Position numbers and translations under genes: made by a program
Part shown: positions 1 through 6,594 of the stretch, one piece after another
Layout: each line of letters begins with the position of its first letter
Position numbering within the stretch: position 1 is the first letter of the stretch
Notes under the pieces: model-generated
Seen by the model: only the letters and a program-made list of their open reading frames with translations
What the model was told of the DNA's origin: nothing
Database searches by the model: none
DNA from: Syntrophus sp. (in: bacteria)
Lineage (GTDB): Bacteria > Desulfobacterota > Syntrophia > Syntrophales > UBA5619
Direction: 5' to 3'
Assembly: GCA_013824905.1 (NCBI GenBank)
Contig: PNOO01000082.1
Span: 1-9,528, forward strand
Length of the DNA: 9,528 nt

Positions 1-959
1 GTTCCCATCTTCCGGATTTCCTCCCGGATCGTATCGCGAAGCTCCTTGGGCTCGATCACCTCGACGGCGGCCCCGTGCTTCAGGATCTCCCGGGCGACTT
101 CCCCGAAGCCGGACACGGGGAACCGCAAGCGCAGGCTGCCGTCCTTGCCGACGGAGACCTCCTGGGCGTCGTGCCATTCCTGTTCGGCGATCCAGGGGGA
201 GATGCCGGGTGTGAAACGCAACACCACGTCCGTGGAGTGCTCGCCGGTGATGACGCCGAAATTCCGTCGGATATACTCCTTGATCGGGGGAAGGCCGGGC
301 GGCAGGGCGAGGGGCTCGGTGCAAGTCTGCACGGCACGGATGCGGGAAAGGGCGAAGTCCCGCACCTGCCCCCGGAGGCTGCAAAAAGCGATTATGTGCC
401 AGTTCCCCATGTAACACAGGAGGTGCAGCGGCCGGACGATCCGCTCCGTCGTCTCGTTCTTGTGCGGTGTGCGGTAGGTGATCTTCAGGGCGCGGTTGCG
501 GAACAGGGCGGCGACGACGGCATGAAAGACGGGCTCCGGAACCCGGTAGTACGCCACGTTTTTGACCGACACCTTCTCCTCCATATCACGGAAGCCGAGT
601 GAAGCGTCGGCGGAACGCAGCGAGAGGAACTTCTCCATGAGCGCGTGCAGGGATTTCTTCAGTTCACGGTCGGGGATGGCGGCGGACAGCCGCAGGGCCA
701 GGCAGAAGGCTTGAAGTTCCTCTTCCTTCAGCCAGACGGGGGGCAACTCGTAGTTTCCGTCCTCATACCCGTAGCCTCTGCGGTCGGGATTATAGAGAAG
801 GGGGGCGCCGAGACGATCCCGCATGAACTCTACATCGCGTTGCGCCTGTTTGCGGGAGATCTCGAAACGCTCCGCCAGATGCGTCGAGTTCGGGAAGACA
901 CCGGCCTGCACGCGGCCGTGGAACCAGGCGTAGCGTTCGTAGGAGAGTTTTTTCGCCAT
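1..959 (-). CDS. WYL-domain transcriptional regulator with N-terminal winged helix (partial, 3' end beyond window)
   Basis: My own reverse-strand translation gives 319 open codons with no stop before the window edge. Residues about 1-65 form a DeoR/YafY-type winged HTH (HLAERFEISRKQAQRDVEFM at 27-46, then a wing around LLYNPDRRGYGY). Residues about 140-310 form the WYL domain: the core strand is W187-H-I-I-A-F-C, in place of the usual WYLVAYC, followed by the typical RDFALSRI segment at 200-207. Family members are about 320-340 residues long, so only a short C-terminal piece should be missing. The start is set by GGAGGTG seven bases upstream (complement of 967-973). WYL proteins sense nucleic-acid or nucleotide-like ligands and often control defence, DNA-repair or mobile genes. 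The neighbouring MNT/HEPN remnants and exonuclease fit such a setting, but no target is visible here. The Tyr-to-His change in the WYL triad is within known variation. Confidence 0.9.
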   Translation of the reverse strand, partial: MAKKLSYERYAWFHGRVQAGVFPNSTHLAERFEISRKQAQRDVEFMRDRLGAPLLYNPDRRGYGYEDGNYELPPVWLKEEELQAFCLALRLSAAIPDRELKKSLHALMEKFLSLRSADASLGFRDMEEKVSVKNVAYYRVPEPVFHAVVAALFRNRALKITYRTPHKNETTERIVRPLHLLCYMGNWHIIAFCSLRGQVRDFALSRIRAVQTCTEPLALPPGLPPIKEYIRRNFGVITGEHSTDVVLRFTPGISPWIAEQEWHDAQEVSVGKDGSLRLRFPVSGFGEVAREILKHGAAVEVIEPKELRDTIREEIRKMG

Positions 960-1053
960 GACGGTTCACCTCCCCCAGTCGAATCTTCTGAAACAATTTC
1001 GATTCCCCGGTTTGACCGGCTCATTGGGACATTGTTATCGTCTACGGCTTTAT

Positions 1054-1126
1054 CTAAATTGACTTTGCTTTATCAATGAAAGACTTGATGGTCTTGATAG
1101 GTGAAAAGCACCTGATCGTCGGTCAT
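1054..1126 (-). pseudogene. Possible HEPN toxin remnant: start and tail joined by an internal deletion
   Basis: An ATG at 1126 overlaps the stop of the upstream nucleotidyltransferase in the ATGA arrangement usual for MNT/HEPN pairs. It opens MTDDQVLF, which looks like the first residues of a COG1895-type HEPN protein, but the frame closes after 17 codons at 1073. In another frame, 1054-1101 encodes PIKTIKSFIDKAKSI followed by TAG, which resembles the C-terminal helix of HEPN proteins. No RX4-6H motif and no helical core lie between them. I read this as a HEPN gene reduced to its two ends by a deletion of roughly 300 bp. The similarity is short and judged from memory, so chance is possible. 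Confidence 0.33.
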
Positions 1127-1440
1127 ATCCGTATCCCTTCCGTTGCGACACTCCTGACGATAGGCGATGAGCGCAGGGGGGAATCCTCTATCTCGCTCCT
1201 GGTGAAAATAAGTGCGGATATCTTGATATTGTTCTCAAAACCAACCTCCCAGACAATCTCCAGGATGCGGTCTTTTAGGGCCTTGTTAAGCAATTCCACC
1301 TCCAGAAAGATGTCCAGGTCGGAATACTCGTCGGCATCTCCCTTCGCACGGGATCCGAATACGCGGAAATCCACAAGTTTTACAATTGGGGAAAGTCTTC
1401 TTTTCAGTTCTTCGGCAATTTGCTTATCTTTGACTAACAT
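1123..1440 (-). CDS. MNT-type nucleotidyltransferase (minimal nucleotidyltransferase, antitoxin-like)
   Basis: This 105-residue protein has the minimal nucleotidyltransferase fold. The signature GSX10DXD is intact: G29-S30, ten residues (RAKGDADEYS), then D41-L-D43, preceded by the strand VDFRVF. The end, SPIVRSVATEGIRI, is typical of the COG1708 group that pairs with HEPN proteins. In characterised MntA/HepT systems the MNT protein adds AMP to a Tyr on the HEPN RNase and so silences it. An upstream in-frame ATG at 1506 exists, but the start at 1440 has GAGGTG seven bases before it and gives the usual family length. A third catalytic acid is not obvious (the IKISALIF strand has Ser where Asp is often found), which may be normal for this subgroup. 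The expected HEPN partner downstream is reduced to a remnant. It lies 91 bp downstream of the exonuclease gene on the same strand. Confidence 0.85.
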   Translation of the reverse strand: MLVKDKQIAEELKRRLSPIVKLVDFRVFGSRAKGDADEYSDLDIFLEVELLNKALKDRILEIVWEVGFENNIKISALIFTRSEIEDSPLRSSPIVRSVATEGIRI

Positions 1441-1531
1441 ATCGCACCTCGGATCTATATGCTGAAATCCCGTTCGAACTATAAGGCAGTTGTCGGAAAT
1501 GGGCAAGAAGTTTCAATCGGATGCCCTGGGT

Positions 1532-2101
1532 TCATCTTCCCTCCATCGCCAACCAGATTTTTGCCGTCATCCGCGCGTCGTCCAGGGCGCGGTGGTTCTG
1601 CCGGAGGAAGGCGGGATCGGGGAACAGGTGGAGGTAGATTGTTTCCAGGGTGTGGTCGGGCAGGTGGGGGAGGCGGCTGCGGCTCATCTCCAGCGTGCAG
1701 AGATGCCGGTGGGGAAGGCCCATCTTCAGCCGTGCAAACTCGTGGCGGAGGAAGCGGATGTCGAAGGCGGCGTTGTGTGCCACCAGGACGCTGTCGGCGA
1801 TGAAGGCGTAAAAGCGCGGGAAGACCTCCTCCGGCGGCGGCTGGCTTTCGAGCATTTCGTCGGTGATGCCGTGGATCGCCTGCACTTCGGGCGGGATCGG
1901 GACTCCGGCATCGATGAGCGTAGAGAATTCCCCGGCGATGGCGCCGTTTTCGACGGCTACCGCGCCGATCTCGATGACCCGATGACCGTGCCGCGGTGAA
2001 AGCCCGGTGGTTTCGAGATCGACGACCACGTGCCGGTCGAGCGGATTCATCCTGTTTTCGATGCCGCTGGTTCTTTCTCGTGAGCGGACAATGGGCCGCA
2101 T
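1532..2101 (-). CDS. DEDDh-family 3'-5' exonuclease (DnaQ/epsilon-like, stand-alone)
   Basis: This 189-residue protein carries the full DEDDh active site: D28-x-E30 in VVVDLETTG (ExoI), D114 in HNAAFD (ExoII), and H170 with D175 in HRALDDA (ExoIII, HxAxxD). The segment QAIHGITDEML (74-84) is also typical of DnaQ-like proofreading domains. Such enzymes use two metal ions to remove nucleotides from DNA 3' ends. At this length it has only the exonuclease domain, with no polymerase-binding or GIY-YIG/helicase part, so it may act in repair or as an epsilon-like accessory rather than as the main proofreader. The start at 2101 has AAGGAG seven bases upstream (complement of 2109-2114). The alternative Met at residue 18 (2050) lacks a spaced ribosome site. 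RNase T or oligoribonuclease activity is less likely from the motif context. Confidence 0.9.
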   Translation of the reverse strand: MRPIVRSRERTSGIENRMNPLDRHVVVDLETTGLSPRHGHRVIEIGAVAVENGAIAGEFSTLIDAGVPIPPEVQAIHGITDEMLESQPPPEEVFPRFYAFIADSVLVAHNAAFDIRFLRHEFARLKMGLPHRHLCTLEMSRSRLPHLPDHTLETIYLHLFPDPAFLRQNHRALDDARMTAKIWLAMEGR

Positions 2102-2332
2102 GAAAAAACTCCTTCAGCGCGTTCGAATTGTCTGTTGTGGCCAACATACATTCATTGACGGAACTGATGCAACAACAATTTAGATGTCGTCTTTTCTTGA
2201 CTCATAAAGATCGCTTCTGTATACTTCCGACATCTAAGGGGATTCCTGTTGAATCATTCGGCCTGCAGCGGCTGAGGCTGGCTGGGTGTGCGGCCTGTGG
2301 ATCAAAAGTGGAAACCGTGAGAGGAAATTTGT
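2102..2332. other. Divergent intergenic region without a recognisable gene
   Basis: These 231 bases separate the minus-strand exonuclease from the plus-strand nucleotidyltransferase and must hold both promoters. A TTGACG at 2154-2159 could be a plus-strand -35 box, but no good -10 follows at 17-18 bases. I see no palindrome or protein-like open frame here. The AT content is higher than in the flanking genes. Confidence 0.4.
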
Positions 2333-2635
2333 GTGAAAAAACATATCGACATCAAACGGGAGACCCTAACCGCCTTCTGCCGCCGTTATCACATTCGCCG
2401 GCTTTCCCTGTTCGGTTCTACGCTCAAGGGTACAAGCGATTCTGACAGTGATGTGGATCTGCTGGTGGAGTTCGAACGGGGATATGTACCGGGATTCATC
2501 AGGCTGGCAGGGATGGAAAGAGAGTTGTCCGATCTGACAGGTGGGAAAAAGGTTGATTTGCGGACACCGCAGGACCTGAGCCGCTATTTCCGCGACGAAG
2601 TACTGGCGGGGGCGGAGGTGCAATATGCGGAATGA
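2333..2635 (+). CDS. MNT-type nucleotidyltransferase, antitoxin of a HEPN/MNT module
   Basis: This 100-residue protein starts with GTG, preceded by GAGAGGA about eight bases upstream. It has the complete MNT active site: G28-S29, ten residues (TLKGTSDSDS), D40-V-D42, and a third acid at D75 in KKVDLRTP. The order IRRLSLFGS, DVDLLVEF, KKVDLRT is typical of the COG1669/MntA group that pairs with DUF86 HEPN proteins. The known role of MntA is to AMPylate and neutralise the HepT RNase. The HEPN gene overlaps its 3' end by 11 bp, the usual operon layout, but that partner is broken here (next entry). No inactivating change is seen in the nucleotidyltransferase itself, so it survives as an orphan antitoxin or has been kept for another role. 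It could in principle silence a HEPN toxin encoded elsewhere. Confidence 0.9.
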   Translation: MKKHIDIKRETLTAFCRRYHIRRLSLFGSTLKGTSDSDSDVDLLVEFERGYVPGFIRLAGMERELSDLTGGKKVDLRTPQDLSRYFRDEVLAGAEVQYAE

Positions 2636-2979
2636 CGACTGCATTCGCATACGGCACATGCTGGACGCGACACGGGAAGCCATGTCCTTTGCCGCAGGTC
2701 GGGATCGGTCCGATCTGGATACCGATCGGATGCTTCTGCTTTCCCTGGTAAAATGCGTTGAAATTCTGGGTGAAGCGGCCAGCCGTGTATCATGAGGATA
2801 CTCAGGCCGCATTACCCCATTTTCCGTGGCGGGACATCGTGGCTATGTGAAACTGGCTCATCCACGGTTATTTCGATATTGACCCGGATATCGTGTGGAC
2901 TACCGTGACCCGGGAACTCCCCGACTTGCTCCCCCTTCTGGAATCCCTGATTCGGCTATGTCCGTCAGTCCAGAGTTGA
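2625..2979 (+). pseudogene. Inactivated DUF86/HepT-type HEPN RNase toxin (frameshift, nonsense and missense changes)
   Basis: The ATG at 2625 opens MRNDDCIRIRHMLDATREAM and continues through LVKCVEILGEAASRVS, a clear DUF86 N-terminal half of 56 codons, and then meets TGA at 2793-2795. One extra base at about 2793 explains this: from 2794 the next frame continues with EDTQAALPHFPWRDIVAM, then TGA (2848-2850), then NWLIHGYFDIDPDIVW, and ends at TGA 2977-2979. Joined, the parts span about 118 codons, roughly the normal length of the family. The catalytic motif is expected as RNRLIH (RX4H) after DIVAM. Here the catalytic Arg is the TGA stop and the next Arg is Trp, while His (CAC 2863-2865) remains. 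The gene therefore carries one frameshift, one nonsense and one missense change, two of them in the RNase motif. Any product would be a 56-residue fragment without an active site. Confidence 0.88.
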
Positions 2980-3033
2980 TTCCCGAATAAAAATATTTCT
3001 GCACACTCCGGAAAGTATTCGATGACATTGGGA

Positions 3034-3080
3034 GGCTTCCGTCGATAACAAGATGCAACGAAAACTCGAAGTCGGAAGCC
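3034..3080 (+). repeat. Inverted repeat followed by a T-rich stretch; possible terminator of the MNT/HEPN unit
   Basis: GGCTTCCG (3034-3041) pairs perfectly with CGGAAGCC (3073-3080). Just inside, TCGA at 3042-3045 can pair with TCGA at 3066-3069 across a three-base bulge. The right arm is followed directly by CTTTTCTTTT (3081-3090). The position, 55 bp after the HEPN remnant and before the adenine deaminase leader, would suit a transcription terminator. The long loop (about 20-31 bases) and interrupted T-run make it non-canonical. Confidence 0.35.
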
Positions 3081-3104
3081 CTTTTCTTTTCAGCGGAGTG
3101 ATAT

Positions 3105-3110
3105 TATACT
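3105..3110 (+). promoter_or_regulatory. Candidate -10 box (TATACT) of the adenine deaminase promoter
   Basis: TATACT matches the sigma-70 -10 consensus at five of six positions and sits in a short AT-rich stretch. It lies just before the leader hairpin of the adenine deaminase gene and about 125 bases before its start codon. No good TTGACA-like -35 box is seen 16-18 bases upstream; the region is CTTTTCTTTT. Transcription would begin near the left arm of the hairpin. Confidence 0.3.
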
Positions 3111-3111
3111 C

Positions 3112-3160
3112 CCGAAAACTCTGAGAGCCCGCCGGAGAGGGCTCAGGGACTCGTTTTCGG
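3112..3160 (+). repeat. Two-tier hairpin in the 5' leader of adenine deaminase
   Basis: An outer stem CCGAAAAC (3112-3119) with GTTTTCGG (3153-3160) is perfectly complementary. Inside it an inner stem GAGCCC (3125-3130) with GGGCTC (3139-3144) closes an eight-base loop. The two stems are separated by an asymmetric internal loop of 5 and 8 bases. It lies 75 bases before the adenine deaminase start codon. It does not match the purine riboswitch or any other class I know by eye, and no T-run follows, so it is not an ordinary terminator. It may be a leader RNA element or a protein-binding palindrome. Confidence 0.4.
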
Positions 3161-3235
3161 TCATCGATGCAGCTGCACCCGGCCGGACGGCGGAGTTACA
3201 TCGGGGTCTGTGGTGCAGTCAAGGGGAGTAAGACG

Positions 3236-4978
3236 ATGAAAGAACTAGCCCGGCTGAAAAATCTGATCCGCGTGGCGCAGGGGGAAAAGGCGCCCGATCT
3301 GGTTCTGAAGGGGGGGCGCGTCCTCAATGTCTTCACGGGGGAGATCATCCGGGCGGATGTGGCCGTTTACGACGGGATCATCGCGGGCGTCGGCAGCTAC
3401 GACGGCCCGGCGGTGATCGACGCCCGGGGGGGGTGCGTCACTCCGGGATTCATGGACGCCCATATGCATTTGGAGAGCACACTGCTTTCGCCGGCGCAGC
3501 TCGCGAAGGCCGTCCTCCCGCGGGGCACGACGGCGATCATGGCGGATCCCCATGAAATCGCGAACATCCTGGGGATCGAGGGGATCCGGTACATGCTGGA
3601 GGCGAGCAAAGGTCTTCCCGTCGATATCTATTTTCTCCTTCCCTCCTGTGTTCCGGCGACCGATCTGGAGACCTCGGGGGCCTCTCTTTCCGCGGCAGAT
3701 CTGAAACGCTTCCGGCGGGAGAAGCGGGTCCTCGGGCTTGCCGAGATGATGAACTACCCCGGCGTCCTTCGCGGGATCGATTCGGTGCTCGAAAAACTGA
3801 TCGCCTTCCGCCACGGGATCCGCGACGGCCACGCCCCCCTGCTCTCCGGCAAGGGGCTCAACGCCTACATCGCCGCAGGCGCCCGTTCGGATCACGAATG
3901 TACGGGGCGGGCGGAGGCTCGGGAGAAGCTCCGGCTGGGGATGCACATCATGATCCGCGAGGGGACTTTAGCCAAGAACCTCAAGGAGCTCCTTCCTCTG
4001 GCGACCCCCCGAAACAGCGGCCGCTTCTCTTTGGTGACCGACGACCTTCATCCCCATGACCTGATGAAGAGGGGCCACCTGGACCATCTCGTCGACATGG
4101 CGGTGGCGGAGGGGATGGCGCCGGGAGAGGCGATTGGGATGGTTACCTGCAACACGGCGCAGTACTTCGGTCTTAGGGACGTCGGCGCAGTTGCCCCCGG
4201 TTACCGCGCCGATCTCCTGGTCCTCCAGTCGCTGGCGCCCGTCCGGGTGCGGAGCGTCATCAAAGGAGGAAGGAAGGTCTTTCACGAAGGGACTATTATC
4301 GGCGAGGTGGCTTCTGGGGCCGACTGCGCGCGGATAGGGGCCATGAACGTCCGCCCGTTCGACCGGGAGGCCTTCGCCATCCCTTACGAAGGAGGACCGA
4401 TCCGTGTCATCGGTCTCATCCCCGATCAGCTCCTGACTGAGCAACGTGTTCTCGAACCTGCCGTCCGGGATAGCGTGGTCGTCTCCGACGTCCGCCGGGA
4501 TATCCTGAAGCTCGCCGTCGTGGAGCGTCACCGCGGGACGGGTAGGATCGGGCTCGGGTTTGTGCAGGGATTCGGTCTGAAGGCGGGGGCCCTCGCCTCA
4601 TCCGTGGCCCATGATTCTCACAATATCATCGGCGTCGGTTGCAGCGACGGGGATCTCTTCACGGCGGTGAAGGCCGTCGAAGAGATGAACGGGGGGCTGG
4701 CGGCGGTCCAGGGCGGCAAGGTCCTGGCAGGACTGCCGCTTCCCATTGCCGGGCTCATGTCGGACCGGCCGCTTGCCGAAGTTGCCCTGGGTTGGGAGAA
4801 GATGCGCCGGGTCGCCAGAGATTTAGGCTCCGCGCAGGATGAGCCTTTCATGGTTCTTTCTTTCCTGGCCCTGCCGGTGATTCCGGAGCTGAAGCTGACC
4901 GATAGCGGACTCGTTGATGTGAATCGCTTCGAACACGTCCCCCTCGTTGTCGGGAATGGAAAAACGGAAAAAGGTTGA
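3236..4978 (+). CDS. ade: Adenine deaminase
   Basis: The enzyme converts adenine to hypoxanthine and ammonia in purine salvage and degradation; it is cytoplasmic and metal-dependent. This 580-residue protein has the length and layout of the bacterial Ade family in the amidohydrolase superfamily. Residues 20-75 are the first beta-sandwich part, followed by the metal motif H76-M-H78 in PGFMDAHMHLEST. Then come the family marker RGTTAIMADPHEIAN (96-110), E170 in LAEMMNYPGV, H199, H220 in SDHECTG and the acids of TDDLHPHD (268-275). The C-terminal adenine deaminase domain spans about 410-570 (ASSVAHDSHNIIGVGC at 454-469). An in-frame ATG at 3167 exists, but the start at 3236 has AGGGGAG seven bases upstream and MKELARLKNLIRVAQGE is the normal N-terminus. 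A glycerate kinase follows after 104 bp and may be co-transcribed. I see no damage. Confidence 0.95.
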   Translation: MKELARLKNLIRVAQGEKAPDLVLKGGRVLNVFTGEIIRADVAVYDGIIAGVGSYDGPAVIDARGGCVTPGFMDAHMHLESTLLSPAQLAKAVLPRGTTAIMADPHEIANILGIEGIRYMLEASKGLPVDIYFLLPSCVPATDLETSGASLSAADLKRFRREKRVLGLAEMMNYPGVLRGIDSVLEKLIAFRHGIRDGHAPLLSGKGLNAYIAAGARSDHECTGRAEAREKLRLGMHIMIREGTLAKNLKELLPLATPRNSGRFSLVTDDLHPHDLMKRGHLDHLVDMAVAEGMAPGEAIGMVTCNTAQYFGLRDVGAVAPGYRADLLVLQSLAPVRVRSVIKGGRKVFHEGTIIGEVASGADCARIGAMNVRPFDREAFAIPYEGGPIRVIGLIPDQLLTEQRVLEPAVRDSVVVSDVRRDILKLAVVERHRGTGRIGLGFVQGFGLKAGALASSVAHDSHNIIGVGCSDGDLFTAVKAVEEMNGGLAAVQGGKVLAGLPLPIAGLMSDRPLAEVALGWEKMRRVARDLGSAQDEPFMVLSFLALPVIPELKLTDSGLVDVNRFEHVPLVVGNGKTEKG

Positions 4979-4999
4979 CCGGGCGCGCAACCGTCAAGC

Positions 5000-5033
5000 C
5001 CCGCCTTGCAGGCAGGGAAGAAGTGAAGGCGGG
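5000..5033 (+). repeat. Intergenic hairpin between adenine deaminase and glycerate kinase
   Basis: CCCGCCTT (5000-5007) is perfectly complementary to AAGGCGGG (5026-5033), with an 18-base purine-rich loop. It lies 22 bp after the adenine deaminase stop and about 50 bp before the next start. No T-run follows, so it is more likely an mRNA-processing or stabilising hairpin than a terminator. The two genes can still share one transcript. Confidence 0.35.
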
Positions 5034-5082
5034 TGAAGGAGAAAAGGAAATTGACTTATTATAAAGTGACCAAGGAGGAAAG

Positions 5083-6384
5083 ATGACGGACAGGGAAAAG
5101 ATGATGAGTGTATTTACGGACGCACTGAGTTCTGTGCTGCCGGGGAATCTGGTCCGGGACATACTGAAGTGCGAGGCGGGCGTCCTTTCGATCGAAGGGA
5201 AAAGTTACCGGCTCGGCGACTACCGCGGGGTCCACGTCTTTGGAAGCGGAAAGGCCTCGATCGAGACGGCAAGGGCCGTTAAGTCCGTCCTGGGCGGCCG
5301 GGTGACGGACGGTCTCGTCGTTTCCAACTACGCCGCCGCACTCGACGGGATCGGCGTCTTCGAAAGCTCGCACCCCGTCCTCACGGAGAAGAGCATCCAG
5401 GCGGCGGAGATCCTCATGCAGAAGCTGTCGGACCTCTCCCCGGACGATTTTTTCATCTATGTTCTCTCCGGAGGAAGCTCGGCCCTTCTGGAAAAACCGG
5501 CGCCGCCGATCACCCTGGCCGAGATGCAGACGCTGGTGAAAGGTCTTCTCGCAAACGGCGTTCCCATCGAGGATTTGAACGTCGTTCGGAAGCATCTTTC
5601 CCTCGTGAAAGGGGGAAGGCTGGGCAGGCTCTCCCGGGCGCGGGGGATCGTCCTGGTCGTTTCCGACGTCATCGGCGACGACCTGGAGGCCATCGGCTCC
5701 GCCCCGCTGTTTTTTGACCGGTCCAGCTATGGGGACACCCACGCCATTTTGAGGAAGTACGGCCTCTGGGAGACGGCGCCGGAGAGCATCCGCAAGACGG
5801 TTCAGAAGGGGCTTGCCGGGGAGATCGAAGAGACGCCGAAGGCGCCGAGCCCATTGATCGACCATTTTCTTATCGGGAGCAACCTGAAGATTCTCCGGAA
5901 AGGGGAGGAGAGGGCGGAGGCCCTGGGGATCCCCACCCGCATCATGAGTTCCCGTCTCCGGGGCGAGGCGCGGGAAGTGGCAAAGGCGATCCTGGCGATA
6001 GGCGAGGAGATTGCCTCCACCGGACATCCCTTCACTCCGCCGGTCTGTCTGCTCTTCGGCGGGGAGACGACGGTGACCCTCCGGGGGGACGGGATGGGCG
6101 GCCGGAATCAGGAGATGGCCCTCGCCGCTCTCCTGGAATTTCAGGGCAATCCTCGCTTTTTGTTCCTGAGCGCCGGGACGGACGGGATCGACGGCCATTC
6201 GGACGCCGCCGGGGCCCTCGTCGACCATGAGAGCTGGAAAAAGGCGCAGGAACTGGGGCTGCGGATCGACGACACTCTCGCCCGGAACGACTCCTATCAT
6301 TTCCTGAAACAGACGGGGGACCTCATCATGACCGGTCCCACGGGGACCAACGTCATGGACATGACCGCCCTGCTGATCTCGTAA
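5083..6384 (+). CDS. Glycerate 2-kinase, type-2 (DUF4147/MOFRL family)
   Basis: This 433-residue protein matches the two-domain GckA/TtuD-like family in length and motifs. The N-terminal DUF4147 domain has FGSGKAS (53-59, Lys57 of the active-site region), the phosphate-binding VLSGGSSALLE (127-137) and NVVRKHLSLVKGGRL (166-180). The C-terminal MOFRL domain has LFGGETTVTLRG, GGRNQEMAL and LSAGTDGIDGHSDAAGA, the last being the family hallmark. Enzymes of this family phosphorylate D-glycerate with ATP to 2-phosphoglycerate, feeding serine, glyoxylate or tartronate-semialdehyde breakdown into lower glycolysis. Old annotations call the same family hydroxypyruvate reductase, which is usually wrong. 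The start is set by AAGGAGG (5072-5078), four bases before the ATG. It lies 104 bp downstream of adenine deaminase on the same strand; a shared pathway is inference. Confidence 0.93.
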   Translation: MTDREKMMSVFTDALSSVLPGNLVRDILKCEAGVLSIEGKSYRLGDYRGVHVFGSGKASIETARAVKSVLGGRVTDGLVVSNYAAALDGIGVFESSHPVLTEKSIQAAEILMQKLSDLSPDDFFIYVLSGGSSALLEKPAPPITLAEMQTLVKGLLANGVPIEDLNVVRKHLSLVKGGRLGRLSRARGIVLVVSDVIGDDLEAIGSAPLFFDRSSYGDTHAILRKYGLWETAPESIRKTVQKGLAGEIEETPKAPSPLIDHFLIGSNLKILRKGEERAEALGIPTRIMSSRLRGEAREVAKAILAIGEEIASTGHPFTPPVCLLFGGETTVTLRGDGMGGRNQEMALAALLEFQGNPRFLFLSAGTDGIDGHSDAAGALVDHESWKKAQELGLRIDDTLARNDSYHFLKQTGDLIMTGPTGTNVMDMTALLIS

Positions 6385-6426
6385 AGGGCGGCGACAGATG
6401 AAGGAAGGCGAGGTTGCGGCGGCCGT

Positions 6427-6446
6427 CATGGCGGGCTGTCGCCATG
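6427..6446 (+). repeat. Compact hairpin after the glycerate kinase gene
   Basis: CATGGCG (6427-6433), a six-base loop, and CGCCATG (6440-6446) form a perfect seven-pair stem 43 bp after the glycerate kinase stop. The following bases (GTTGCTTGATC) have no T-run, so this is at best a weak or factor-dependent terminator. The flanking sequence to 6480 is GC-rich and holds no gene. Confidence 0.35.
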
Positions 6447-6487
6447 GTTGCTTGATCGCCGGTGAGCCGATGTCGCCGGAAAACCTG

Positions 6488-6516
6488 TTGACATAAGGGG
6501 GTTCTTCTGCCATCTT
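6488..6516 (+). promoter_or_regulatory. Candidate sigma-70 promoter for the histone-like/desulfoferrodoxin unit
   Basis: A perfect TTGACA -35 box lies at 6488-6493. At the best spacing of 17 bases the -10 would be CATCTT (6511-6516), which matches only three of six positions. It is about 80 bases before the next start codon, and the AT-rich stretch 6563-6580 lies between. The -35 is convincing and the -10 is not. Confidence 0.35.
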
Positions 6517-6594
6517 TATCCTCAAGGTATCTCACTATGGCGGACTTCCAACGCGGACGAAAATGTAAAAATTAAAAAACACAAGGAGGAAACC

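Noticed and set aside
75..602. Plus-strand open frame of 175 codons over the WYL gene
   Set aside because: It is the antisense shadow of the WYL regulator; its translation has no recognisable domain, while the minus strand shows clear HTH and WYL motifs.
1007..1019. CCGGT-TTG-ACCGG inverted repeat upstream of the WYL gene as an autoregulatory site
   Set aside because: Five-base arms are expected often by chance in GC-rich DNA, and no second copy was found.
2848..2850. In-frame TGA in the HEPN gene read as selenocysteine or a recoded codon
   Set aside because: TGA ends several intact genes in this window, no SECIS-like hairpin stands out, and a separate frameshift 55 bases upstream already breaks the gene.
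5051..5065. TTGACT followed by TATAAA before the glycerate kinase gene as a promoter
   Set aside because: The two boxes are only three bases apart; no proper -10 exists at 16-18 bases from TTGACT, nor a -35 box for TATAAA.
5059..6525. Minus-strand open frame of 488 codons over the glycerate kinase gene
   Set aside because: Long antisense frames are common in GC-rich genes. The plus strand has all family motifs and a good ribosome site.
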